In this document: positions 18,912-27,748 of the stretch, piece by piece
Position numbering within the stretch: position 1 is the stretch's first letter
How the letters are laid out: the number at the start of each line of letters is the position of its first letter
From: Solirubrobacteraceae bacterium
GTDB lineage: Bacteria > Actinomycetota > Thermoleophilia > Solirubrobacterales > Solirubrobacteraceae
Assembly: GCA_024711025.1 (NCBI GenBank)
Contig: JANJTP010000041.1
Span: 1 to 64,000, forward strand
Direction of reading: 5' to 3'
DNA length: 64,000 bases
Notes under the pieces: generated by a model
The model's database searches: none
What the model was told of the DNA's origin: nothing
The model's input: only the letters and a program-made list of their open reading frames with translations
Program-made: the position numbers and the translations under genes

Positions 18912-19514
18912 ATGAGCCTCGAGCTCGCGATCGTCACCTACCACGGCGACAGCGCCGCCGAGTCGGCCTTCGGGACGCTGCGCGAGCGGGCTCCCCGAGC
19001 GCCGTGGACGCACGAGGCGGCGCTCGTCCAGCACCACCACAACGACCGCATCGCCCTGCACGGGACCGTGGCGGGCCGCTACGTCTCGGTCGACGAGGAG
19101 GACCACCTCTCACAGCCCGGTGCCGCGCGGGGCGCCATCGCCGGCGGCGTGATCGGCCTGCTGCTGCTCGGCGGGCCGGCGGGCCTGGCGCCGGGGCTCG
19201 TGATCGGCGGCATCGTCGGCGCCGAGGCGGCGCACCCCGACGAGGTCGAGGCCGAGCCGGGGGCGCTCGTCGACGATCTGCGCACGGCCGTCCCGAAGGG
19301 CTGCTCGGCGATCGTGCTGCTCGCCGCACCCGACCACGTCGACGAGATGCTCGCGCTCCTCGCCGAGCGCTCGGGCGAGGTGGTGCGCAGGCCGCTCAGC
19401 GACCGGGAGATGGCGCGCTTCGAGGCGGCGCTCGCCGAGACGCCGTCGGCATCGACGGGGCCGCGCGACGAGGGAGAGGCCCCGCCTTCGCTCGGCGATC
19501 CGACGGCCACCTGA
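18912..19514 (+). CDS. DUF1269-family membrane protein
   Basis: A 200-residue protein matching the DUF1269 layout: an N-terminal alpha/beta part (AIVTYHGDSAAESAFGTL), a central glycine-rich double hydrophobic hairpin (about 72-103, GAIAGGVIGLLLLGGPAGLA), and a C-terminal domain with PKGCSAIVLLAAPDHVDEML and GEVVRRPLSDRE. Function of the family is not established. The start ATG at 18912 has an AAGGAG Shine-Dalgarno sequence at 18897-18902. The frame begins earlier with GTG at 18894 but that places no ribosome site upstream. Confidence 0.85.
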   Translation: MSLELAIVTYHGDSAAESAFGTLRERAPRAPWTHEAALVQHHHNDRIALHGTVAGRYVSVDEEDHLSQPGAARGAIAGGVIGLLLLGGPAGLAPGLVIGGIVGAEAAHPDEVEAEPGALVDDLRTAVPKGCSAIVLLAAPDHVDEMLALLAERSGEVVRRPLSDREMARFEAALAETPSASTGPRDEGEAPPSLGDPTAT

Positions 19515-19617
19515 GCGCGCCGTGGATGTCGAGCTCCGCGAGGCTCTTCGAGCCGGTCGCGGCGGCAGAGCCTCCGCGTCTCCGGCCGAGCGGGCGCCCC
19601 CCGGCGCCCGGCGCCGT

Positions 19618-19650
19618 GTGGCGGCCGGGCCGGTCCGTCCCGGCCGCCAC
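19618..19650. terminator. Bidirectional hairpin between convergent genes
   Basis: A perfect 12-bp inverted repeat (GTGGCGGCCGGG at 19618-19629 and its complement at 19639-19650) with a 9-nt loop sits between the convergent DUF1269 and DUF1059 genes. There is no U-tract, so termination may be Rho-assisted or hairpin-only as is common in high-GC genomes. Confidence 0.7.
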
Positions 19651-19658
19651 GAGCACCC

Positions 19659-19886
19659 TCAGGCGGGCGCCCCCGTCTCCGGCGCGCGGGCGCCGAAGAC
19701 GTAAGCCTCCTCGGGCTCGAGCGTCGCGCGAATCTGCTCGCGCAGCTCAGTGGTGTCCTCGTGCTCGTGCACCGAAGCCGCGTGCTCGGCAGCCGCGCGC
19801 ACGACCTCCTCCTCCTCGCCGATGATCGTCAGCGAGCAGTTGCTGACGCTCGGAAAACGTCTGCAGTCGGCCATCATGCGCGCCAT
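19659..19886 (-). CDS. DUF1059-family small protein
   Basis: A 75-residue acidic protein of the DUF1059 type: start MARMMADCRRFPSVSNCSLT, then IIGEEEEVVRAAAEHAASVH, the characteristic predicted small GAF-like or PCC-type core. Its two cysteines (about 8 and 17) are spaced as in relatives. Function is unknown. The ATG at 19886 has AGGGGAGGA upstream, a good Shine-Dalgarno match; an upstream ATG at 19919 is less well placed. Confidence 0.85.
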   Translation of the reverse strand: MARMMADCRRFPSVSNCSLTIIGEEEEVVRAAAEHAASVHEHEDTTELREQIRATLEPEEAYVFGARAPETGAPA

Positions 19887-20094
19887 CGGGGTCCTCCCCT
19901 CATCGGATTCCCGGTCCAATCAAGCGGTTGTACTCCTTACCGCTGCGCACGGCAACCCACCGCCGGCGCCGCCGATCCGGCCGCGAGGCCGCGACGCCGC
20001 GACGCCGCGCGGCAACGGCGCGTCGACCGGCCTGCGTCGTGCGACCACGCCCGGCGCCCCACGGCACCGGCGCGAATCGTAGGATCCGACGGAA

Positions 20095-20748
20095 GTGACG
20101 CCCTCCGAAGTCGGCCCGTGCGCCCAGGGCGCGAGCAGCGATGCGCGGCGACGCGGAGCGCGCGTGTGGCTCGACGAGCTCGAGCGACTCGACGTGGCGA
20201 CGTACGCGGCGATCGCCCGCTCGCAGACGCCGCTGCTCGACGCGGCGATGAGCCGCCTCTCGCGTGCCGCCGACTACTCGAAGCTGTCGCTCGGCGGCGC
20301 CGCCGTGCTCGCGGTCTTGGGCGGGCGGCGCGGGCGGCGCGCCGCGGCCTTCGGCCTTGCCTCGGTCGGCGTCACGGCGACGGTCGTCAACGTGGCGCTC
20401 AAGCCGCTCGGTCGCCGCGAGCGGCCGGACCGTGTGCGGGCCCAGGTGCCGATCGCCCGGCACGTGCCGATGCCGATCTCCACCTCGTTCCCTTCCGGGC
20501 ACTCCGCCGCGGCGTTCGCCTTCGCGACGGGGGCCGGACACGTGCTGCCGCTCGCCGGCCTGCCGCTGCGGCTGCTGGCGGCGCTCGTCGCCTATTCGCG
20601 CGTCCACACCGGAGTGCACTATCCGGTCGACGTCATCGCCGGCGCGCTGCTCGGCGGTGCGTTCGCACAGCTCACGACGCACGCGCTGGAGCGCCGCGGC
20701 GCGGTCAGCGTCGGGGCAGCACCGGCGAGCGCGGGGGCAGAGCGCTGA
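20095..20748 (+). CDS. PAP2-superfamily membrane phosphatase
   Basis: A 217-residue integral membrane acid phosphatase of the PAP2 type. All three motifs are present: K-x6-RP (KPLGRRERP, 103-111), PSGH (133-136) and SR-x5-H-x3-D (S168, R169, H175, D179). Likely substrate is a polyprenyl pyrophosphate or phosphatidyl phosphate. The start is a GTG at 20095; the first 22 residues are poorly conserved in kind, and a later start near VWLDELERLD is possible. The last 44 nt overlap the convergent gene at 20705. Confidence 0.9.
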   Translation: MTPSEVGPCAQGASSDARRRGARVWLDELERLDVATYAAIARSQTPLLDAAMSRLSRAADYSKLSLGGAAVLAVLGGRRGRRAAAFGLASVGVTATVVNVALKPLGRRERPDRVRAQVPIARHVPMPISTSFPSGHSAAAFAFATGAGHVLPLAGLPLRLLAALVAYSRVHTGVHYPVDVIAGALLGGAFAQLTTHALERRGAVSVGAAPASAGAER

Positions 20749-21292
20749 GGCCGCGCGGCGCGGCGAGCGCGTCGAGCATCAGCGCCGTGTCGGCGATCGG
20801 CACGCCCGTCAGGTGCTCCTCGCGCTGCTCGAACGAGGCCACGATCGCGCTCAGCTCGCTCGCGTAGCGGGCGGCGTCACCCGCGGCGATCGCCGTGATC
20901 GCCGCGGCCGTCCGGTCGAAAGCCGGCGAGCCGCCGCGCATCCGCTCCGCGGCCTGCGTCGCGAGCGCGTCGTCGCCGTCGACGAGCGCGGCGATCGCCA
21001 ACGCGTAAGCCGACGGCGCCGAGTCGGCCGAGTCGTCGAGCTGCCCCCGGGCGTAGCGGGCCGCCTCGCGCGCGTCCCCGGCGAGCACGGCAGCCTTGAG
21101 CATCCCGATCAGCCGGCCGAAGCTGCGCGGCGGAGCCGCGGCCCACGACGCGCGGTAGCACGCGGCCGCGGCGCCCATGCCGGCGCTCGCGGCATCGACG
21201 TCGCCGTCGAGCAGCGCTCGCTGCGCGGCGGCCTCGAGCTCGAGCGCCTCATCCAGCAGCTCGACATGCGGTCCGGGTTCCAGCGGCGACAC
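20705..21292 (-). CDS. Hypothetical alanine-rich helical protein
   Basis: A 195-residue alanine-rich, strongly helical soluble protein, with pairs of helices repeated through the length (for example LLDEALELEAAAQRALLDGD and ARYARGQLDD), suggestive of a TPR-like helical repeat. No family is recognised. The start is GTG at 21292 (MSPLEPGPHVELLDEA). Its stop region overlaps the end of the convergent PAP2 gene by 44 nt, and it runs 11 nt after the YihY stop boundary in the same orientation, so it might be read separately from YihY. Confidence 0.65.
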   Translation of the reverse strand: MSPLEPGPHVELLDEALELEAAAQRALLDGDVDAASAGMGAAAACYRASWAAAPPRSFGRLIGMLKAAVLAGDAREAARYARGQLDDSADSAPSAYALAIAALVDGDDALATQAAERMRGGSPAFDRTAAAITAIAAGDAARYASELSAIVASFEQREEHLTGVPIADTALMLDALAAPRGLSALPPRSPVLPRR

Positions 21293-21303
21293 TGGCCGTC
21301 ACG

Positions 21304-22206
21304 CTATCGGTCGGGCGCCTCTCGCAGCGAGGATCCGCCCGCGTCCTCGAGCTGGGCGTTGAGCTCGGCGCCGAGCAGCACCGCGAGGTTCGAGATCCAC
21401 AGCCACACCAGGAACGCGATCACGCCGCCCAGGGCACCGTAGGTCTTGTTGTACGAGCCGAACGTCGCCACGTAGAGCGCGAACAGCTCGGAGGCGGCGA
21501 GCCACAGCAGCACCGCCACGACGCTCCCGGGCGTGATCCAACGCGGCCCGCGCCGTTGGACGTCCGGGCCCACGTGGTAGAGCAGCGCGAGCAGGATGCT
21601 GATCAGCAGGGCGAGGGCCGGCCATTTCAGCACCGACCAGAGCTCGACGACGACATGGTCGACGCCGATCAGCTTGGCCGCCTGCTCGGCGACCGGCCCC
21701 GTCAGGACGATCGCCGCCGCGCCGGCCGAGATGACGAGGAGCGCGAGCAGCGTCACGCCGAGGCGAAGCGGGATCGCCCTCCACGCCGGGCGCCGGGTCT
21801 CGACGTCCCAGATGACGCCGGCGGCCCGCATGAACGCCCCGACGTAGCCGGACGCCGACCACAACGCCACGACGAGCCCGAGCACGAGCAGCGCGCCGGC
21901 GGCGCCGCGGTCGCGCTGCAGTCCGTCGATCGAGCCCTCGACGATCTCGCGCCCCGGCCCCGGGGCGAGCTGCGCGAGGTTCTCGATCATCGACGTGGCG
22001 ACGCCCTGCCCGGCCAGCCCGACCAGCGACGCGAAGACGATCAGCGCGGGGAAGATCGCGAGCATCGCGTAGTAGGTGAGCGCGGCGGCCCAGTCGACCA
22101 GGTCGTCCTCACGCAACGAGCACCAAAGGCCGCGCAGCAGCGAGCGCCAGGACGGGCGCCCGGCACGAGCCGGCTCATCGGCGGCCTCACCGGAACGATG
22201 CACCAT
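21304..22206 (-). CDS. YihY/BrkB-family inner membrane protein
   Basis: A 300-residue polytopic protein with six hydrophobic helices. Family hallmarks are the N-terminal WAAALTYYAMLAIFPALIVF, GYVGAFMRAAGVIWDVE, and the C-terminal FGSYNKTYGALGGVIAFLVW followed by GAELNAQLE. The family is often labelled ribonuclease BN by old error; its real role is unknown, with suggestions of a transporter or serum-resistance function. The start ATG at 22206 lies 51 nt from the beta-propeller gene stop. Confidence 0.92.
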   Translation of the reverse strand: MVHRSGEAADEPARAGRPSWRSLLRGLWCSLREDDLVDWAAALTYYAMLAIFPALIVFASLVGLAGQGVATSMIENLAQLAPGPGREIVEGSIDGLQRDRGAAGALLVLGLVVALWSASGYVGAFMRAAGVIWDVETRRPAWRAIPLRLGVTLLALLVISAGAAAIVLTGPVAEQAAKLIGVDHVVVELWSVLKWPALALLISILLALLYHVGPDVQRRGPRWITPGSVVAVLLWLAASELFALYVATFGSYNKTYGALGGVIAFLVWLWISNLAVLLGAELNAQLEDAGGSSLREAPDR

Positions 22207-22257
22207 GCACCTGGCTGCCGATGTCGTCGGCCACGACGATGTACCGGCGATCGGGGC

Positions 22258-24207
22258 TCAGCCCGACCCGGGGCTGCCGGGCTCCACGCCGACGCCGCCT
22301 CCGTCGGCGGCCGGGGGGAAGCCGAGAAAGCCCGTCGGCTGCAGGCTGTCGAGCCGTGCCGAGGCGACCCCCCGGTCGGACAGCGTGTAGAGCCGGCCGC
22401 CGACGACGAACGAGCGGCGGATCTGGGCCGGCCATCGATCGCCGCCGTGGCGCAGGCGGCCGATCTCGCGCAGCCCGTCGGCACGGCCCGCGCGCAGCCC
22501 GATCGCCTCGGAGCCGTAGACGCCCGACGACCAAGAGTCGACGGGCAGCACGGCGGTACGCGTCGGGGCCCACCAGAGGAAGGCGCAGTGGTCGCCCTCG
22601 ACCTGCGTGCTCGAGTCGGTCCCGAGGCGGAGGTGCGCGAGCCGGCGGGGCGCCGCCGGGTCGCGCACGTCGAAGAGCGACGCCTGGGCTCCGAGCCGAA
22701 GGCCCTGCTCGGTCGCGTCCTGACCGACGCCGAGCAGCAGGCCGTCCCCGAGCGGGTGCAGGTACGCCGAGTAGCCGGCGATCTCGAGCTCGCCCGCGAC
22801 GCGCGGCCGCTCCGCCTCCGAGAGGTCGAGCGTGTAGAGCGGATCGACCTGCCGGAAGGTGACGACATAGCCGGCGTCGCCGATGAACCGCACCGCGTAG
22901 ATGCGCTCCCCGCGGCCCAGGCCGTCGATCCGACCGACCTGCGCGAGCCGGCCCGCGCGCTCGCGCAGGACGCTTACCATGCTCTCGCTGCGCTCGCGCT
23001 CGCGCTCGGCGAGCGGCGCCGCGGAGGGGGTCAGCCAGGTGGGCTCGCGCGTGCTCGCGACGCGCAGCGCGCCACGATGCTCGGACATCGCGAACTGGTT
23101 CAGCAGGAAGCCGGGCACGCTGCCGCTCGCCGCGTAGCGGGTGCCCTCGCCCGGCGCGGCGTCGAAGCGATGGATCTCGGTCGTGAGGGTCGTGGGCACG
23201 TCCTCGGGGTCGTCCATCCCACGGACCCAGCGCTGGCTGGCGACGTAGAGGCTGCGCGGCGTCTCGTAGACGACCTGAGCGCCCGCGAGGATCGCGTCGC
23301 GCTCGATCGAGTAGAGCCCACGGTCGAGGTCGACGGTCAGCACCGTCAGCAGGTCGAGGCCGGAGAAGCGAGCCGGGCGGCGCACCTCGCGGCAGGCGGC
23401 GAGCGGCCGGCGGAAGGTGCGATGGGTGATGCGGCTGCGCAGCCTCGTGCGCGGCACGAACGCGCGCAGGCCCGCCCGTGCGGCGACGTGCGCGGCCGCC
23501 TCGGCCGGGCCGCCGGTCGCGACCGGGAGATCGGGCGCCGTCGTCACGACGACCCGGGCCTCCCCGCCCGTCAGCCTCGCGGCGACGTATGCGCCCGGAA
23601 CATCGAGCGTCCGCGCGATCCGCATCGCCGCGGGGTCGCCGACGGCGACCTCGGTCAGGCGCACCTCGCCGCGACCGGTCGGCGCTAGCTCGCGCATCGC
23701 GACCGGCCCGTCCACGACGCCGCCCGAGCCGTCGCCGATGACGAGCAGCCGATCGCCGCGCAGCAGCAGCTCGCGGGCTCCGCCGCCGATCCGCAGCTCG
23801 CCGAGCAGCCGGGGCTGCGAGCCGCTGATGTCCATCGCCAGCAGCAGCTCGCCGTGGAGTGCGAAGAGCCGGCGTCCGTCGCTCTTGGCGAAGTCCGCCT
23901 CGTCCACCGAGGCCTCCTGGACGTTGGTCCCTGAGAAGGCGTCGGCGGCGGTCGGCGCGGCGGCCACCTCCTGCGCGCCGCCGCGCCCGCCGCCCTGCGC
24001 GAGCCCGGGCGCCGGCGCCGGCAGTGCGCGCACCGGCACGCCGCGCAGGCCGCCGGTCCGCCGGGCGCCCGCACTCGCCCAGTCGACGAGCTGCGAGCAC
24101 GAGTCGAACGCCGCGAGCCGCGGCGCCCGCTGCGCCGCACGGGCATCCGCGGCCTGCAGCGCCAGCACCAGCGCGAAGATCGGCAGGGCCAACAGCGGTC
24201 GACGCAT
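22258..24207 (-). CDS. Secreted beta-propeller domain protein
   Basis: A 649-residue protein beginning with a signal peptide (MRRPLLALPIFALVLALQAA, cleavage near ADARA). The rest matches the bacterial Beta_propel family: TNVQEASVDEADFAKSDGRR, then repeated beta blades with SESMVSVL, RIYAVRFIGDAGYVVTFRQV and DPLYTLDLSEAERPRVAGEL. Such proteins are extracytoplasmic with unknown ligand. The ATG at 24207 was chosen because the frame upstream is antisense to the hydrogenase-like genes. The C-terminus ends in a Gly-rich tail; a neighbouring frame continues in a protein-like way for about 25 residues (see findings). Confidence 0.85.
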   Translation of the reverse strand: MRRPLLALPIFALVLALQAADARAAQRAPRLAAFDSCSQLVDWASAGARRTGGLRGVPVRALPAPAPGLAQGGGRGGAQEVAAAPTAADAFSGTNVQEASVDEADFAKSDGRRLFALHGELLLAMDISGSQPRLLGELRIGGGARELLLRGDRLLVIGDGSGGVVDGPVAMRELAPTGRGEVRLTEVAVGDPAAMRIARTLDVPGAYVAARLTGGEARVVVTTAPDLPVATGGPAEAAAHVAARAGLRAFVPRTRLRSRITHRTFRRPLAACREVRRPARFSGLDLLTVLTVDLDRGLYSIERDAILAGAQVVYETPRSLYVASQRWVRGMDDPEDVPTTLTTEIHRFDAAPGEGTRYAASGSVPGFLLNQFAMSEHRGALRVASTREPTWLTPSAAPLAERERERSESMVSVLRERAGRLAQVGRIDGLGRGERIYAVRFIGDAGYVVTFRQVDPLYTLDLSEAERPRVAGELEIAGYSAYLHPLGDGLLLGVGQDATEQGLRLGAQASLFDVRDPAAPRRLAHLRLGTDSSTQVEGDHCAFLWWAPTRTAVLPVDSWSSGVYGSEAIGLRAGRADGLREIGRLRHGGDRWPAQIRRSFVVGGRLYTLSDRGVASARLDSLQPTGFLGFPPAADGGGVGVEPGSPGSG

Positions 24208-24341
24208 GCCGCCGACCGTAACGCAGGCACACCCGCGCGGGCACGGCGGAGCGGCCCGTGGCGCTTCACGGAGTTCCTGGACGGCGCCGGAGGCTGACCC
24301 AGGCACCCGGCGTCGCGGCTGCTCCGCCCCGGCCGCGGCGA

Positions 24342-24812
24342 TCAGCGCGTCCAGCCGTGGTGGAGCGCCAGCAGCTCGAGCAGGGCGTCGGCGATCGCCT
24401 GGGGCGAGGGCGGGCAGCCGGGTATCCGCAGCGCGACCGGCAGGATCTCCTCCAGCGGCCCGGCGAGCTCCGCGCGGCTTCCCAGGACCCCGCAGCCCAG
24501 GGCGCAGTCGCCGAGCGCCGCGACGAGCCGCGGCTCCGGCATCGCGTCGAAGGCGGTCCGCAGCGGCCCGGCCATGCGCCGCGTCACCGGACCGGTCACC
24601 AACAGGACGTCGGCGTGGCGCGGCGAGGCGACGATGTTCAGCCCGTGGCGCTGCAGGTCGTAGTGGGGCCCGGCGGTCGCCGCCAGCTCGTGCTCGCAGG
24701 CGTTGCACGAGCCGGTGTCGACATGACGCAGGGCGAGCGATCCGCGCCGCTCCTCGGGCGGCAGGGCGATCTGACGACGCAGGCGCTGCAGCTGGCGAAG
24801 GAGGAGGAACAT
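24342..24812 (-). CDS. Hydrogenase/complex I small subunit (NuoB-like, HycG-type)
   Basis: A 156-residue electron-transfer subunit that should hold one [4Fe-4S] cluster nearest the active site. Cysteine ligands are visible: C36 and C39 in DTGSCNACEHEL (the CxxC spacing of hydrogenases rather than the tandem CC of NuoB), C103 in LGDCALGCG and C133 in IPGCPPSP. It is the last gene of the operon, starting 3 nt after the large subunit ends. In the M. tuberculosis locus I recall (Rv0082, 159 residues) the counterpart lies near the front instead. Confidence 0.88.
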   Translation of the reverse strand: MFLLLRQLQRLRRQIALPPEERRGSLALRHVDTGSCNACEHELAATAGPHYDLQRHGLNIVASPRHADVLLVTGPVTRRMAGPLRTAFDAMPEPRLVAALGDCALGCGVLGSRAELAGPLEEILPVALRIPGCPPSPQAIADALLELLALHHGWTR

Positions 24813-24815
24813 GGC

Positions 24816-26282
24816 TCAGCGGTCGCAGCAGGCGTAGCAGAGCTCGAAGCTCTTGTTGATCAGGGGGAACTCCGGCAGCAGCTCGCCGCGCGCGGCCTGC
24901 GCGACGAGCGGCCAGTTCGCGTAGGAGGCGCTGCGCAGGTGCATCCGCGCCACGCGCCCGTCGTGCGCCGAGACGACGCAGACGCTCTCGCCACGCGGGC
25001 TCTCGATTCGCCCGACGCCCACGTCGCCTCCGTGCGCGGCGGAGTCCAGCGGCTCGCAGCGGGCCGGCTCGATCGCCCGTCCGAGCAGCCCGTCGAGCAG
25101 GCCGAGCGTCTGCTCGAGCTCGACTGCGCGCATGTCGACGCGGGCCGCGACGTCCCCGGTCGGCGAGGGCGGGCGCGCCGGCGAGAAGTCGCCGTAGGCC
25201 AGACGCGGGCTGAGCGTGCGGGCGTCGCGGGCGACACCGCAGGCGCGGGCCGCCGGCCCGACCGCCCCGTGGCGAAGCGCCTGCTCGCGGCTGACGACGC
25301 CGACGCCGGCGAGCCGCTCCTGCAGGGAGCCGGCGAAGCGCAGCTCGCGCCAGGCGCGGGCGCTCTCGTCGGCCAGCTCCCGGAGCTCCTCCCGGGCTCG
25401 GCGTGCCCGGCTCTCGTCGACCTGCAGCCGGCTGGCGCCGACGGCGACCGAGTCGAACAGGAAGCGGTGGCCGGCGAGCGACCGGTTGAGCCGCAGCGCG
25501 CGCTCCTTGAGCGCCGCGAACGCCGCGGTTCCCGGGGCGAACCCGACGCCGGCGCACACCGCCGAGATGTCGCCGAGGTGGTTGTAGAGCCGCTCGAGCT
25601 CCAGCAGCGTCGTGCGCGCACGAGCGAGCTCGGCATCCGGCCACAGCCCGCCGGCGCTCTCCCAGGCGTGCGCGAACGCGACGGAGTTGGCGACCGCACA
25701 GGCGCCGCATGCTCGCTGGGCGTGACGCAGCGCGTCGGCCGGCTCACGGCCCTCGGCCGCCCGCTCGAGGCCGCGATGGCTGTAGAAGAGCCTCAGGTCG
25801 AGATGCAGGATGCGCTCGCCGACGACGTGGAAGCGGAAGTGCCCGGGCTCGATGATCCCGGCGTGGATCGGGCCGACCGCGACCTGGTGGGTGTCCTCCC
25901 CGCCGACCTCCACCGTCCACGAGTCGAGATCGTCGCTGTGGTGCACGAGTGGGCGCAGCGGCTCGTGGCCGCTGAACGAGATGCCGTAGAGGTCGTGCGC
26001 CTCGCGCTCGTCCCAGTCGGCGGCGGGGACGATCCCCAGCAGGCTCGGGACGATCGTCGCCGGGCCGGGGTCGCAGACGAGCAGGCGCTCCTCTCCTGAG
26101 CGCCCGAACAGCGCGGCGGCCATGACGCCCCCGGCGCCCTCGATGCCGAACAGGCCCGAGAAGCGCAGGCCGGCGTCAAGCGCCTCGCGCGCCGCGTCGC
26201 GCCAGCGTGCGGGCTCGACGTCGATCCGCCGAGCCGCCCCCGGAGGGCCGTGGTGCAGCGACGTCGTCGCGTGGCCGCTCAT
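24816..26282 (-). CDS. hycE: Hydrogenase large subunit-like protein (NuoC-NuoD fusion, HycE type)
   Basis: A 488-residue fusion of a NuoC-like domain (to about 130, with DWDEREAHDLYGISF) and a NuoD/hydrogenase large-subunit domain starting with VGPIHAGIIEPGHFRF. Both cysteine pairs that bind NiFe in group 4 hydrogenases are present: C192 and C195 in RACGACAVAN and C482 and C485 in ELCYACCDR. The second motif is the extreme C-terminus, so there is no C-terminal peptide for the usual maturation endopeptidase. No hyp maturation genes are in the window, so NiFe loading is uncertain. Start overlaps the upstream gene by 4 nt. Confidence 0.9.
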   Translation of the reverse strand: MSGHATTSLHHGPPGAARRIDVEPARWRDAAREALDAGLRFSGLFGIEGAGGVMAAALFGRSGEERLLVCDPGPATIVPSLLGIVPAADWDEREAHDLYGISFSGHEPLRPLVHHSDDLDSWTVEVGGEDTHQVAVGPIHAGIIEPGHFRFHVVGERILHLDLRLFYSHRGLERAAEGREPADALRHAQRACGACAVANSVAFAHAWESAGGLWPDAELARARTTLLELERLYNHLGDISAVCAGVGFAPGTAAFAALKERALRLNRSLAGHRFLFDSVAVGASRLQVDESRARRAREELRELADESARAWRELRFAGSLQERLAGVGVVSREQALRHGAVGPAARACGVARDARTLSPRLAYGDFSPARPPSPTGDVAARVDMRAVELEQTLGLLDGLLGRAIEPARCEPLDSAAHGGDVGVGRIESPRGESVCVVSAHDGRVARMHLRSASYANWPLVAQAARGELLPEFPLINKSFELCYACCDR

Positions 26283-27748
26283 GCGACGCCGTCCATCAGC
26301 CGCTCGACGAACGCCGCCCCGACCAGCCACGACGTGCTCGCCGAGAGCGCCAGCAGGCAGGCCGAGATCGCGACGGTCAACGCGACCGTCCGGCCACCCG
26401 AGCGCGAACGACGCGGGGCCCGGCGCACGGGGCCCGCGAGCCCCTCGATGAGCGAGTGCGCGAGCCCGACGAAGCCGAGCGCGAGCAGCACCGCGGCGAG
26501 CGATGCGACGGCGAGGTGGCCGCTCGCGATGCCGCCGGACACGATCAGGACCTCGCTGAAGAACAGCGGCGAGGGCGGCAGCCCGCTGAGCGCGCCGAGG
26601 CTGACGCCGACGGCGCCGGCCGTCGCCGGGCTCGCGGAGGCCAGGCCGCTGAGCGGCTCGCCGGACGCCGCGGGATCGCGGCGCAGCAGTGGGATCGCGG
26701 CGTAGAAGCCGAGCGATTTCGCCAGCGCGTGCCCGACGAGGTGGAGCACGACACCGGCGGTCGCCAGCGGTGACGCGAAGCCGATGCCCAGCGCCAGGAT
26801 CCCCATGTGCTCGAGGCTCGAGTAGGCCAGTAGGCGCTTCCACGGCTGCGGGCGCCAGAGGAACGGGACCGCGACCGCGAGCGAGGCCAGGCCGAAGGCG
26901 AGCAGCAGGCCGTTCGCGCTGTCCAGCCCGGCGGCGGGTCCCAGCACCAGCGCCAACCGCCAGGCGACGAGCACCACGCTCGGCAGCAGCGCCGCCGACA
27001 GCAGCGCGCTGACCGGCGGAGGCGCCTCGCTATGTGCGTCGGGCAGCCAGTTGTGCACCGGCGCCCAGCCGATCTTGGTCGCCAGGCCGGCGAGGACGAG
27101 GACGAAGGCCAGGAGCGCCGTTCCCTGGTCGAGCGTCGCCGCGCGTGCCGCGATCGCGTGCCAGTCGAGCGTCGCGAGGTCGCCGCCGCCGCCTCCGATC
27201 GAGGCGTAGAGCACGAGTATCCCGAGCAGCGCGACGGTCAGCCCGAGCGTCGTCAGCACGAGGTACTTCCACCCCGCCTCGAGCGCGCTGCGCCGACCGC
27301 TGAAGGCGACCAGCAGCGCCGACGCCCCCGTCGTCGCCTCGACGACGAGCCATGCGACGGCCAGGTTGTCGATCACCGGCACGGCGATCAGCGCCGCCCA
27401 GAAGAGGTCGAAGGCGAGGTAGTAGAGGACACGCGCACGGCGCACGCCGAAGAAGCTGCGCCCGCCGCTGCGCAGGTGGCTCGGCGAGGCGAGCGCGCTC
27501 AGCACGCCGACCGCCGCGATGACGACCAGGAAGACGCCGCTGCCGGCATCGAGCAGGTACCAGCGTCCGTGCTCCGGAGCACCGCTGTGCACGATCGCCC
27601 ACACGCCGAGCCCGCCCGCGAGAGCACCCGTGACGCAGGCGAAGGCGGCGTTCAGCAGGTCGGCCGCGCGGGCCGTCGGCATGAGCTGGACGAGCAGCCC
27701 GCCGAGCACGGGCAGGGCCAGCGCGGCGATCAGCAGCGCCTCAGTCAC
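26279..27748 (-). CDS. hycQ: Antiporter-like membrane subunit of the Hyc complex (NuoN/HyfF-like)
   Basis: A 489-residue, roughly fourteen-helix member of the NuoL/M/N antiporter-like family. Conserved elements are the lysine-bearing GLATKIGWAPVHNWLPDAHSE and KRLLAYSSLEHMGILALGIG. It is expected to move protons or sodium coupled to redox chemistry. Start GTG at 27748 lies inside the end of the upstream gene (8-nt overlap). Length compares well with M. tuberculosis HycQ as I recall it (488). Confidence 0.88.
   Translation of the reverse strand: MTEALLIAALALPVLGGLLVQLMPTARAADLLNAAFACVTGALAGGLGVWAIVHSGAPEHGRWYLLDAGSGVFLVVIAAVGVLSALASPSHLRSGGRSFFGVRRARVLYYLAFDLFWAALIAVPVIDNLAVAWLVVEATTGASALLVAFSGRRSALEAGWKYLVLTTLGLTVALLGILVLYASIGGGGGDLATLDWHAIAARAATLDQGTALLAFVLVLAGLATKIGWAPVHNWLPDAHSEAPPPVSALLSAALLPSVVLVAWRLALVLGPAAGLDSANGLLLAFGLASLAVAVPFLWRPQPWKRLLAYSSLEHMGILALGIGFASPLATAGVVLHLVGHALAKSLGFYAAIPLLRRDPAASGEPLSGLASASPATAGAVGVSLGALSGLPPSPLFFSEVLIVSGGIASGHLAVASLAAVLLALGFVGLAHSLIEGLAGPVRRAPRRSRSGGRTVALTVAISACLLALSASTSWLVGAAFVERLMDGVA

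Noticed and set aside
22258..25710. 1150-codon minus-strand frame as one protein
   Set aside because: Only the part from 24207 has a signal peptide and beta-propeller sequence; the upstream part lies over the NuoB-like and HycE-like genes in another frame.
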